This document shows, one piece after another, positions 33,808-41,401 of a DNA stretch of 64,000 bases (within the stretch, counting starts at the first letter, position 1; each line of letters starts with the position of its first letter). This stretch comes from Kineosporia corallincola (lineage in GTDB: Bacteria > Actinomycetota > Actinomycetes > Actinomycetales > Kineosporiaceae). A program made the translations under genes and the position numbers. Below the pieces are notes generated by a model, which was not told where the DNA came from, did not search any database, and worked only from the letters and a program-made list of their open reading frames with translations. The stretch covers positions 124,001 through 188,000 of the forward strand of contig NZ_JAHBAY010000016.1 of NCBI RefSeq assembly GCF_018499875.1, read 5' to 3'.

Positions 33808-34880
33808 CGGGCCGGCTCCATCCGTGCGGGGCGGTGGGACCGGGCACGCCAGTGCTCCACCACGGTGTCCAGGTAGCTGCTCCAGCCGGGGCAGGGCGCC
33901 GTGACCCCCTGCGGCGGGCGCACCAGCGCCGTCTCCAGGTAGGGCCGGTAGATGCCGACCAGGCGTTCCAGGAACTGCTGATGGGGCATCCGGATCTGGG
34001 TGACCTGCCAGGCCGTGACCGAGCGTCGCAGGAAGTCCCAGCGCCGGTAGGGCACCAGGGGGACGTCGGCCAGCTCCGGGCGGCCCTGCTCGCGGCGGGC
34101 CCGGTTGAGCACCGTCACCGTCGCCGTGACCAGCTCGCCCAGCGTCGGCGCTTGATCACCCGCCGAGGCCACCACGTCGTACGCGGGCATGCCCGCCAGC
34201 AGCCGCGTGGTCATCGTGCACAGGTTCGCGGCCACCCAGTCGACCGGCACGATGTCGATGCGGGCGTCCCGGTCGCCGGGCAGGAACGGCGGCTCGTACC
34301 GCTCCACCAGCCCGAGCAGCGGATACATCCCGTGGAAGCGCGAGATCTCGCCGGTGCGGCTGTGTCCCACCACCAGGCTGCACGAGAACACGGACAGGTC
34401 CAGGTCGGCGAACCCGGCCCGGAGCATACGCTCGGCCTCGGCCTTGGACGCCTCGTAGGTGTTGCGGTAGAGCCAGTTCTCGGTCGCGGTGTAGGCGGAG
34501 GAGACGTAGAGGAACCGGGCGCCCAGCGCGCGGGCCAGTTCCGCGGTGTGCCGGGTGACCACCACGTTGCCGTGGTGCGCGGCCTGCGGGGTGGCCGACC
34601 AGCTGACGTTGGCGGCCGCGTGCACCAGCACGGTGTTCCGGGCCGGGCCGAGTTCAGCGGCCAGGGCCCGGGTGGCCGGGCCGTCGCCCAGATCGCGCAC
34701 CACACAACGCAGAGCGCTCGCCAGGCCCTGCGGCACCCGGCCCAGGAAGGAGTCCCGGCTGGCCGTGGAGCTGAACACCGCGACCAGTTCCGCGTCCGGG
34801 GCCTGGTCGGCCAGGTGGGCCAGGAACTCACTGCCCACCGCGCCGTTCGCGCCGGTGACGACGATCCGGCCGGCGGTCAC
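33804..34880 (-). CDS. Extended-SDR/thioester-reductase-like NAD(P)-dependent reductase
   Basis: 358 residues. The Rossmann motif is VVTGANGAVGSEFLAHL at the N-terminus; VLVHAAANVSW, LYVSSAYTATENW and the catalytic-type Y-x3-K in YEASKAEAERML follow, as in Lys2/CAR-type reductase domains (NAD_binding_4). Stand-alone forms reduce activated carboxylates or act as epimerase/dehydratase. GTG 34880 overlaps the stop of the SRPBCC gene (GTGA). Next to an aminotransferase, a plausible path is acid to aldehyde to amine. Confidence 0.82.
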   Translation of the reverse strand: MTAGRIVVTGANGAVGSEFLAHLADQAPDAELVAVFSSTASRDSFLGRVPQGLASALRCVVRDLGDGPATRALAAELGPARNTVLVHAAANVSWSATPQAAHHGNVVVTRHTAELARALGARFLYVSSAYTATENWLYRNTYEASKAEAERMLRAGFADLDLSVFSCSLVVGHSRTGEISRFHGMYPLLGLVERYEPPFLPGDRDARIDIVPVDWVAANLCTMTTRLLAGMPAYDVVASAGDQAPTLGELVTATVTVLNRARREQGRPELADVPLVPYRRWDFLRRSVTAWQVTQIRMPHQQFLERLVGIYRPYLETALVRPPQGVTAPCPGWSSYLDTVVEHWRARSHRPARMEPAR

Positions 34881-35323
34881 CGGGATGCCGGCTCGGGACG
34901 CCGCTCGCTGATCGCGGTGAGCATGCTGCGCGAGTTGGAGTGGATGGCCTGGATCCCGACCGGGTCCAGAACCGCTGCCAGCGAGGGGATCCCGAGATCG
35001 AACTCGATGTCCAGCACCACGTCCACCCCCTCGTCGGTCTGGGTCAGCGTCCACGATCCGCGGAACACCTCCAGATCGCCCTCCGTCTGGTCGAAGTCGA
35101 TCCGGTGCGGCGGGTGGAAGTGGTCCCGCTCCTCCCAGGTCAGCTCGCTGCCGTTGAGCAGCACCCGCCAGGAGCTCAGGGCGGTGACGTCGTCCCGCTC
35201 CAGGAAGCGGATGTCCAGCACGTCGGCCATGTAGTCCGGGTGCTTCTCGAAGTCGCGCACCACGCTCCACACGTAGTCGATGTCGGCGCCGGGCACGAGC
35301 ACGGAGGTACGGACGCTAGGCAT
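34877..35323 (-). CDS. SRPBCC-family (polyketide cyclase-like) protein
   Basis: 148 residues, a complete START-like helix-grip fold: N-terminal strand VRTSVLVPGADIDYVWSVVRDFEKHPDYM, central strands SSWRVLLNGSELTWEERDHF and the long C-terminal helix after GIQAIHSNSRSML. Such proteins bind hydrophobic ligands and may act as cyclases, aromatases or carriers. The ATG at 35323 gives an 8-base overlap with the aminotransferase gene. The ligand is unknown and no PKS is present, so a classical aromatase role is unlikely. Confidence 0.8.
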   Translation of the reverse strand: MPSVRTSVLVPGADIDYVWSVVRDFEKHPDYMADVLDIRFLERDDVTALSSWRVLLNGSELTWEERDHFHPPHRIDFDQTEGDLEVFRGSWTLTQTDEGVDVVLDIEFDLGIPSLAAVLDPVGIQAIHSNSRSMLTAISERRPEPASR

Positions 35324-36590
35324 GCGAAAGGCCTTTCTCGGAGGCGTTCTCGGGGTCGAAGGGGGTGGCCGCGACGGCTTCGGCCAGGCGGTCCAGGCCG
35401 TCGTCCAGATCGGCGGCACCGGTGACGGCCGGGGGATAGATGCGCAGCACCCGGGGATCGCTGAGACAGAAGCTGACCAGCACGCCCCGGCGCGCGGCCT
35501 CCAGCACCACGTGCCCGGCGACCTGTGGCCCGGCCGTCTGGAGACCGATCATCAGCCCCTCGCCGCGCACCTCGGTGATCCGGGCGTCGCCGGCGAACAG
35601 CTCCCGCAGCCGGTGACGGGTGCGCTCTCCCAGCTGGTGGACGCCGGTGAGGAATTCGTCTCGGGTCACCAGTTCCAGCACGGTCGCGCCGACGGCACCG
35701 GCGAGCGCGCCGCCGGCGAACGACGACGCCAGCACCACCGGGTCGGCGTTGCTGTCGCCGATCCGGCCGGAGGAGTACAGCACGGCGGCCACCGGGAGCA
35801 GGCCGCCGCCCAGCACCTTGCCGGCCAGCAGCAGGTCGGGACGCACGTCGGTGGCCGAGCGCCAGGTGCGGCCGCAGCGGCCCAGCCCGGTCTGGATCTC
35901 GTCGAGCACGAGAAGGGTTCCGGTGGAACGGGTCTCCTCGCGCAGGAAGGTCAGGTAGTCGGTGTCGAGCGGCAGGATGCCACCCTCGCCCTGGACCGGC
36001 TCGGCGAACACCGCGGCCACCGAACAGGTCCGCAGCAGCTGCCGCAGCCGCTCGCGGTCCGCGGGGTCACGCGGATCGGTGAAGACGGCCGATGGCACCA
36101 GTTCCGGTGGCAGCCGGTCGGTCATCGAGCCGGAGAGCCGCAGCGCGCCGGTGGTCTTGCCGTGGTACGAGCCGCGCAGGGCCACCAGGCCGGTGCGGCC
36201 GGTGGCCAGGACGGCGAGCTTGATCGCCATCTCCACGGCCTCGGAACCGGTGTTGGCGAACGAGACCCGGTCCAGGCCGGGCGGCCCGGACGCCAGCAGG
36301 GCCTGGGCGCAGGCGGTGGCGGCGTGGTTGCCGAGGATCTTCCCGGACAGCCCCATCCGGTCGAGCTGCGCGTGCGCGACCGCCGTCACCGCGGGATGCC
36401 GGTGGCCGAGCAGGTGCACCCCGAACGACCCGAAGTCCAGCCAGCGCCGCCCGTTCTCGTCGGTGATCCAGGCGCCCTCGGCACTCACCTCGCCCGCGGT
36501 CAGGCCGGACATCCGCAGCAGCAGGGCCTTGTTGCGGCCGAACGACGCGGCGTAGCGGTTCAGGAAACCGGATGCGGCCAAGCCGCTCAC
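35316..36590 (-). CDS. Class III pyridoxal-phosphate aminotransferase
   Basis: 424 residues, fold type I omega-aminotransferase. Motifs: FANTGSEAVEMAIKLA (phosphate-binding), SYHGKTTGALRLSG, the cofactor-binding aspartate in LLVLDEIQTGLGRCG, and the Schiff-base lysine in LLLAGKVLGGGLLPVAA. Members use ornithine, GABA, diaminobutyrate or omega-amino donors. The GTG at 36590 overlaps the preceding stop (GTGA). In the cluster it would install or remove a terminal amine, fitting the neighbouring reductase. Confidence 0.92.
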   Translation of the reverse strand: MSGLAASGFLNRYAASFGRNKALLLRMSGLTAGEVSAEGAWITDENGRRWLDFGSFGVHLLGHRHPAVTAVAHAQLDRMGLSGKILGNHAATACAQALLASGPPGLDRVSFANTGSEAVEMAIKLAVLATGRTGLVALRGSYHGKTTGALRLSGSMTDRLPPELVPSAVFTDPRDPADRERLRQLLRTCSVAAVFAEPVQGEGGILPLDTDYLTFLREETRSTGTLLVLDEIQTGLGRCGRTWRSATDVRPDLLLAGKVLGGGLLPVAAVLYSSGRIGDSNADPVVLASSFAGGALAGAVGATVLELVTRDEFLTGVHQLGERTRHRLRELFAGDARITEVRGEGLMIGLQTAGPQVAGHVVLEAARRGVLVSFCLSDPRVLRIYPPAVTGAADLDDGLDRLAEAVAATPFDPENASEKGLSHA

Positions 36591-37141
36591 GCGTCCTTCA
36601 GGAAGGGCTCGAGGAAACCGGCGTCGGTGCCGGCGGCGGCGCACATCCGGGACCAGTGCCGCAGGGCCCGCAGGATCTCGCGCTGCCCGCCGGCCTGCAA
36701 CGGGTCGGGCAGGTCGCCGGGGAAGGCGGCGCACAGCCGGTCCCACAGCTGCGGCACCAGGCCGTCGGTCTCGTCGTCGTCGGCGGCCAGGGCGAAGACC
36801 TCCACCAGGTCGGCTCCCTCGAGACCGGCGACGTCGTGCAGGCCGTAGGTGAGGGCCAGCGCGAGCTGGTGCTCCTCGGCGACCGGCAGGCACCCGGCCA
36901 GGCGGGTGTCGATGTCGTAGAGCAGTTCCAGCAGCTTCACCCGCACCACCCGGCGCAGCAGCGGCTGGTCCGCGCCGCCCTCCAGGTCTTCGAGGTAGGC
37001 GCGGCCCTCGACGGCGAGCAGCCAGGCGGCGGTGGCCCAGGCCTCCACCGCGCTCGCGGCGGGCAGCCCGCGCCCGGAGCGCGCGGAGGGGAAGAGACGG
37101 ACGGTACCGGGCAGCTGCGCGGTGCCGGGGGACGGCGGCAT
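36587..37141 (-). CDS. Hypothetical helical protein
   Basis: 184 residues from ATG 37141. It is acidic and helical, with no membrane segment or signal peptide. Distinct segments are AVEAWATAAWLLAVEGRAYLEDL, LLRRVVRVKLLELLYDIDTRLAGCLP and the C-terminal QREILRALRHWSRMCAAAG. I recognise no family. Its stop overlaps the aminotransferase start (GTGA), and it is conserved in position between the NTase-like protein and that enzyme, suggesting a tight functional link, perhaps as an accessory subunit. Confidence 0.6.
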   Translation of the reverse strand: MPPSPGTAQLPGTVRLFPSARSGRGLPAASAVEAWATAAWLLAVEGRAYLEDLEGGADQPLLRRVVRVKLLELLYDIDTRLAGCLPVAEEHQLALALTYGLHDVAGLEGADLVEVFALAADDDETDGLVPQLWDRLCAAFPGDLPDPLQAGGQREILRALRHWSRMCAAAGTDAGFLEPFLKDA

Positions 37142-37194
37142 GATTCTCCCGTTCGGGCCGGTGGCAGAAAAAGGGTGGACGGCGGACAGCGCGC

Positions 37195-38253
37195 TCAGGC
37201 CGGGGCCAGGGTCAGGACCCCGGCCCGGGAGGCACTGAGGAGACCGGCCGGGTCGCCCGGCAGGTCGTCGTCGGTGACGAGAACCGTTGCGGTGGGCGGG
37301 ACACCGTCGGAGAACGAGACGGTGCGGTGCACCAGGGCGCGGGCGCCCGGCAGGAACGGCAGCTCCTGGGCGCCGGTGGCGGGTGCGAGCCGCAGCCGGG
37401 CCGGGTGACCCTCCCCGGCCAGGGCGTACACCTCGTCCAGGGCCTGGGTGAAGGCGGGCGCCAGGGCGCCGTCGCGCCCGCGCAGGGTGTCGGCCACCCG
37501 GGCCTCCAGGTCGGCGAAGCGGGCCGCGAGCGGGGCCAGGGGAGTACCGGCCGCCCGTCCGCCGTCCACGAACCTCTGCCAGCGCAGGAGGTACCACTTG
37601 CGGTTGGAGTACACGTCACCGGCGTGCGAGAGCGCCGCGTCCATCAGGTGCAGCAGGGCGCCCACGGCGTACCCGGCGCCGCCGAGCGGCTCGCCCGACG
37701 CCTCGGCCAGCCGCAGGTGGAACACGTGCCGCACGGCCGTGTGCAGCGACGCCCACTTCCACACCCGGGCCAGGCCGGGCAGGTGCTCCAGGTACGGCGA
37801 CGTGCCGTCCAGGGCCACCCCGTTGACCAGGCGCTCCAGGTATTTGCGGCGCAGCTCGTGCTCCTTGTCCCAGTGCGCGTGCGCGGTCACCACGTCGGCC
37901 GCCTCGAGCGACGCGGCCTTGCCGAGATCGGCCAGCGCACCGGCGATCTCGGCGGTTCCGTACGACACCGCCTCCAGGTGCTGACCGGCCTCGAACAGCT
38001 GGGTGGCCATCCGGGCCCCGCCGGGGGCCTGTTCCTCCACCCGGATGAAGTCGATGTCGCTGGTGGCGTTGGCGATCCCGTGCACGGGTGAGCTGGTGAG
38101 CAGCAGGTGCACGGCGTCGCCGGTGCGTGAGCGCATCAGGCGCTCCAGCCCGGCCCGGTCCAGGTCGCGGCCGTGCAGGAAGGTGTCGACGTTACGCAGC
38201 CGCTCGGCCGCGAGGTGACCGGGCACGGCGGGCAGCAGAAGGGGGGTGAGCAT
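37195..38253 (-). CDS. Nucleotidyltransferase-fold-like protein
   Basis: 352 residues. Residues 52-72 read TSSPVHGIANATSDIDFIR, close to the G-S-x10-S-D-x-D signature of polymerase-beta-type (MNT) nucleotidyltransferases, with D-I-D as the metal pair. The rest is helical (LARVWKWASLHTAVRHVFHLRLAEA, SNRKWYLLRWQRFVDGG) and ends in a small beta-rich domain. The first glycine of the signature is replaced by Ser, so activity is uncertain. Nucleotidyl transfer to a hydroxyl, peptide or amino sugar would fit the other nucleotide-type enzymes of this gene set. Confidence 0.5.
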   Translation of the reverse strand: MLTPLLLPAVPGHLAAERLRNVDTFLHGRDLDRAGLERLMRSRTGDAVHLLLTSSPVHGIANATSDIDFIRVEEQAPGGARMATQLFEAGQHLEAVSYGTAEIAGALADLGKAASLEAADVVTAHAHWDKEHELRRKYLERLVNGVALDGTSPYLEHLPGLARVWKWASLHTAVRHVFHLRLAEASGEPLGGAGYAVGALLHLMDAALSHAGDVYSNRKWYLLRWQRFVDGGRAAGTPLAPLAARFADLEARVADTLRGRDGALAPAFTQALDEVYALAGEGHPARLRLAPATGAQELPFLPGARALVHRTVSFSDGVPPTATVLVTDDDLPGDPAGLLSASRAGVLTLAPA

Positions 38254-38283
38254 GAAATCCCTCGGGTCGCAGGAGAATCGGGT

Positions 38284-39243
38284 TCAGGACGGGACGCCGT
38301 CACGGCGGGCCTGGGCCAGGTGACCGAGCACACTGGCCCGGCCGAACAGGTAGGAGCGGGCGATCCGCGCGCGCTCGCGGACGTCCTGGTTCTGCATCAG
38401 CCGGCGGTGCAGCAGCCCGAGGTTGTAGAACGGCACACTCGGGTAGAGGTGGTGCGCGAGGTGGTAGTTGATCCGGCAGGGCGAGAACAGCAGCCGCTCC
38501 ACCGGGTTGGCCAGCACCGTGCGGGTGCCGCCGATCCCGCCGTCGGGGTCGCAGCCGACGTGCTCGGCCACGGCCCGCAGCCGCAGGATCATGCTCAGCG
38601 CGGTCAGCGAGGGCAGGATCCACAGCAGCAGATAGCTGATCCAGCTGCCGGTCAGGGTGAGCACGGCGGCCAGCGCGAGCAGGTGACCGACGAAGAGGTT
38701 GCGGCGCCCGCGGCCCATGGCCAGCGCCACGGTGCGGTCGCCGCGCAGCACCGGCAGCAGCGAGAACTGGTCGAGGGTGTCGACCGTCTTGAGCAGGTTG
38801 ACGCCGGTCACGTCGCCGGCGAACAGCCGCGCCCAGTCCTGGGACGTGTGCGCCAGCGCCGCGGTGTCCAGGTCGGGGTCGCGCTCGGTGTTCAGGTAGC
38901 GGTGGTGGTCCAGGTGGTGCCGCCGGTACAGGCTGGTGCTGACGAACAGCGGGAAGGCCAGGAGCAGGTCGCTGACCAGGTCGTTGAGGGCTCGATGGGC
39001 GAACAGGGAACGGTGTGCGCCGTCGTGCATGAGCACCGCCAGGGCGTGCTGGCGGGTGGCGATGACGACCAGGGCGATCAGGTAGCCGTACCAGTGCCCC
39101 CACCACACGGCGGTGCCGGCGGCGGCCAGGATCACGGCCCACTGCCAGGCGATGGTGCCGGCCGCGCGCAGGGGGCGCCGCCGGGACAGGTCACGCAGCT
39201 CGTCCCTGCCCAGGATGCGGGTGCCCCGGCCGGTCGTGGCCAT
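38284..39243 (-). CDS. Membrane fatty acid desaturase/hydroxylase-like protein
   Basis: 319 residues with four predicted helices and the three histidine boxes of the integral-membrane diiron desaturase superfamily: HDGAH at 73-77, HHLDHH at 109-114 and HLAHH near residue 265. These bind two irons and perform desaturation, hydroxylation or ketolation. A lipid or an amphipathic peptide is the usual substrate. It is adjacent to the dCTP-deaminase-like gene with no gap, ATG 39243 directly following that stop codon on the complement. Confidence 0.88.
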   Translation of the reverse strand: MATTGRGTRILGRDELRDLSRRRPLRAAGTIAWQWAVILAAAGTAVWWGHWYGYLIALVVIATRQHALAVLMHDGAHRSLFAHRALNDLVSDLLLAFPLFVSTSLYRRHHLDHHRYLNTERDPDLDTAALAHTSQDWARLFAGDVTGVNLLKTVDTLDQFSLLPVLRGDRTVALAMGRGRRNLFVGHLLALAAVLTLTGSWISYLLLWILPSLTALSMILRLRAVAEHVGCDPDGGIGGTRTVLANPVERLLFSPCRINYHLAHHLYPSVPFYNLGLLHRRLMQNQDVRERARIARSYLFGRASVLGHLAQARRDGVPS

Positions 39244-39777
39244 TCAGAGCACCGCCCCGGGCGCGGTGTCCTCGCTCAGCCGGGAGGCCACCGCGGACGT
39301 GGAACCGGTGTACTTGCCGTCGTACTGGCGGGGTTCGCCCTGCATCGCCCAGAACGCCAGCTTGCCGATGGTCATGCCGGGGAACACCCGCACCGGGCAG
39401 GCCACGCTGATCTCCAGCGTCCAGGGGAAGATCGCGCCGCAGTGCCCGAGCGGCGCGGAGAACTGGATCCACATGCCGAGGGTGGACACCGACCGGCAGG
39501 CGTACAGGGTGGCGGCGTACCGCGGGCTGCCCATCGCCTCCACCGTGCCGCCCAGGTAGAAGCGTCCCGGCTCGAGAACCAGCCCGTCGTCCGGCATCAC
39601 GATCTGGGTGGCCTTCGGCTCCTCGAAGCTGTCCAGGTCGGGCTGGTCGTACTGGATGATCTCGGGGGCCAGCCGGAAGCCGTAGCTGTTCGGCTCCAGC
39701 CGGGCCGGGCTGAAGTCCCCGATGTGGATGTCCCCGGCGGCCACCGCCGCCGCGATCTGTCTCCCGGTCAGGATCAC
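39244..39777 (-). CDS. dCTP deaminase-like protein, stand-alone copy
   Basis: 177 residues, the length of housekeeping Dcd. The fold is clear: MILTGRQIAAAV start, LEPNSYGFRLAPEI, VLEPGRFYLGGT and the end DGKYTGSTSAVASRL. The putative catalytic Glu is kept (E122 in WTLEIS), but the RSSxAR motif of true deaminases is changed to CRSVST at 94-99, losing the conserved arginine. It aligns without gaps over the first 130 residues with the N-terminus of the fusion protein at 44233-46776, so the two arose by duplication. GTG 39777 overlaps the kinase gene stop. Likely a nucleotide-binding or altered deaminase role. Confidence 0.85.
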   Translation of the reverse strand: MILTGRQIAAAVAAGDIHIGDFSPARLEPNSYGFRLAPEIIQYDQPDLDSFEEPKATQIVMPDDGLVLEPGRFYLGGTVEAMGSPRYAATLYACRSVSTLGMWIQFSAPLGHCGAIFPWTLEISVACPVRVFPGMTIGKLAFWAMQGEPRQYDGKYTGSTSAVASRLSEDTAPGAVL

Positions 39778-40349
39778 AGCCAGCCCTCCATCAGCGTGCA
39801 CACGTCGTGGCGGTACCCGGAACGGTCCGAGCCGCTGTTGTCGAGCACCGCGTCGGGCTCGATCCGGTCGAGGTCGGCCGTGGAGCCGTCGGCCCGGGTC
39901 AGGTCACCGCGCCGGGCCAGGCGCGAGCGCCGCACGTCCTCGCGGCAGCTGATCCGCAGCACCCGGAAACCCTCGGCCCGCAGGGCGGGTGCGTCGGTCC
40001 AGGGGTCGCGCAGGTCGTCGTTGACGATGACGTCGCTGCCCCGGCCGGCCGCCTCCCGGGCCCGGGCCAGGAAGTCGTCGGCCAGGCTGCGCCGGTTGAT
40101 CCGGCGCAGCTGCGTGGCCAGCTGCTCCAGCAGCACCTGGTCCTGGGCGCCGTCGGCCAGCGGCACACCGGCCGCGGCGTACACCTGACGCTGGAGCTGG
40201 TACAGCGGGCGGGCCAGCGGCACCCGGCTGACGGTGAGCCGGCGGCCGGCGGCCCACTCCCGGATGTAGCCGGCACAGGTGGACTTTCCCGATCCGGACA
40301 GGCCGATCACCGCCACCCGCAGCGGGCCGGGCGGGCGGGTGGCGGTCAT
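39774..40349 (-). CDS. P-loop kinase similar to deoxynucleoside monophosphate kinases
   Basis: 191 residues. Walker A is GLSGSGKS at 16-23. NDDLRDPWTDAPALRAEGFRVLRI followed by REDVRRSRLARRGD is the lid pattern of phage/T4-type dNMP kinases and related AAA-fold kinases. With a dCTP-deaminase-like protein encoded next to it (GTGA overlap) the pair looks borrowed from nucleotide metabolism. ATG 40349 overlaps the HPr-kinase-like gene. The substrate could be a nucleotide or a modified small molecule. Confidence 0.72.
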   Translation of the reverse strand: MTATRPPGPLRVAVIGLSGSGKSTCAGYIREWAAGRRLTVSRVPLARPLYQLQRQVYAAAGVPLADGAQDQVLLEQLATQLRRINRRSLADDFLARAREAAGRGSDVIVNDDLRDPWTDAPALRAEGFRVLRISCREDVRRSRLARRGDLTRADGSTADLDRIEPDAVLDNSGSDRSGYRHDVCTLMEGWL

Positions 40350-41401
40350 CCGGCCGCCTTCAGCACGCTGTCCAGGTCCACGTCGAGGGTGCCGGTCAGG
40401 CGCAGCATGACCAGGCCGGGCAGCAGCGGGCGCAGGCCGGACAGGGTGGCGTAGAACTCGCGGTAGTCCGGCACCAGGTAGTGCTGCCAGCCGAAGAAGG
40501 TGGTGTCGACGGATCGGTCCACCACCGTGTTCAGCACCGACCAGCGTTCGCCCGGCCCGCTCAGCGGCGTCACCCGCAGCGGCTCGCCGGGCACCACGCG
40601 GGGCAGCAGGACGCCGGCCAGGTGGTGCGGTGCCGGGTCGAACTCCGCCCCGATCCACTGCTCGAAGGTGTCCGGGTCGAGCAGCACCTTGTGCCCGTCG
40701 GCGAGGTCGGCCAGGTCGTGCCGGCCGCCCTCCCGCACCCGCCGGGCCAGGTCCGGGTTCGCCCGCAGCGTGCCGACGCCGACATAGGGGTAGTCGCGCC
40801 AGGCGCGCACCGTGATGCCGCCCTCGCCGTCCGGCCGGCAGAACAGCTTGTCGCCCGAGAAGTACTGCCAGTTATTGTTCTTCAGCACCGACAGCAGGGT
40901 GGTGGTCTTGCCCGCGCCCTTCGGGCCGGCGACGGCGTACACCTCACCGTCGCGGCGCACGGCCGAGGCGTGCAGCACCACGGTCCCGGCCGTCTCCTCG
41001 GTGCGGATGATCAGGTCGCGCACGAAGTCGATGACCTGGATCGCGGACGCCGGGCGGATCGCGACACTCATGTCGCGGTCGTGCGTGGCGTCGGCCGGGA
41101 CGTCCAGCACGGTGTCGTCGTTCCGGTACACCAGCCGGTCGCCGTGCCGCGAGAGCAGGGCGTCGAAGGTGAACTCCGGGGCGGTGCTGCGCCGGATGAC
41201 CACCGGGTCGCCGCCGGGCGAGGACGGCGCCGAGTCCCTCGGCAGCACGGTGATCCGGTAGTCCGCGGTTGCGTCGTCCCCGCTCGTGACCGGGGTGACC
41301 AGGTGCCGGAAGAACCGCCGGACCGGCTCGAACGCGGCCTCCGCGGCCGGGTCCACCCGGAACTCCAGGGTGGTGCCGATGAAGGTGAGACGCAGGTTCA
41401 T
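40346..41401 (-). CDS. HPr kinase-like P-loop protein
   Basis: 351 residues. The N-terminal 140 residues are beta-rich; then comes HASAVRRDGEVYAVAGPKGAGKTTTLLSVL, with the P-loop GPKGAGKTT at 159-167, characteristic of the HprK/PEPCK-like kinases found in several peptide clusters, including lasso peptide clusters. Such proteins phosphorylate serine side chains or small molecules. It overlaps the neighbours on both sides by 4 bases. Whether it phosphorylates one of the small peptides is an open and interesting possibility. Confidence 0.75.
   Translation of the reverse strand: MNLRLTFIGTTLEFRVDPAAEAAFEPVRRFFRHLVTPVTSGDDATADYRITVLPRDSAPSSPGGDPVVIRRSTAPEFTFDALLSRHGDRLVYRNDDTVLDVPADATHDRDMSVAIRPASAIQVIDFVRDLIIRTEETAGTVVLHASAVRRDGEVYAVAGPKGAGKTTTLLSVLKNNNWQYFSGDKLFCRPDGEGGITVRAWRDYPYVGVGTLRANPDLARRVREGGRHDLADLADGHKVLLDPDTFEQWIGAEFDPAPHHLAGVLLPRVVPGEPLRVTPLSGPGERWSVLNTVVDRSVDTTFFGWQHYLVPDYREFYATLSGLRPLLPGLVMLRLTGTLDVDLDSVLKAAG

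Noticed and set aside
34881..35270. Upstream extension of the reductase reading frame
   Set aside because: It lies antisense-frame to the SRPBCC gene on the same strand; the GTGA overlap at 34877-34880 gives a natural start.
39244..39777. Housekeeping dCTP deaminase
   Set aside because: The RSSxAR motif is lost and the gene is locked by overlaps into a biosynthetic set, so a primary-metabolic role is unlikely.
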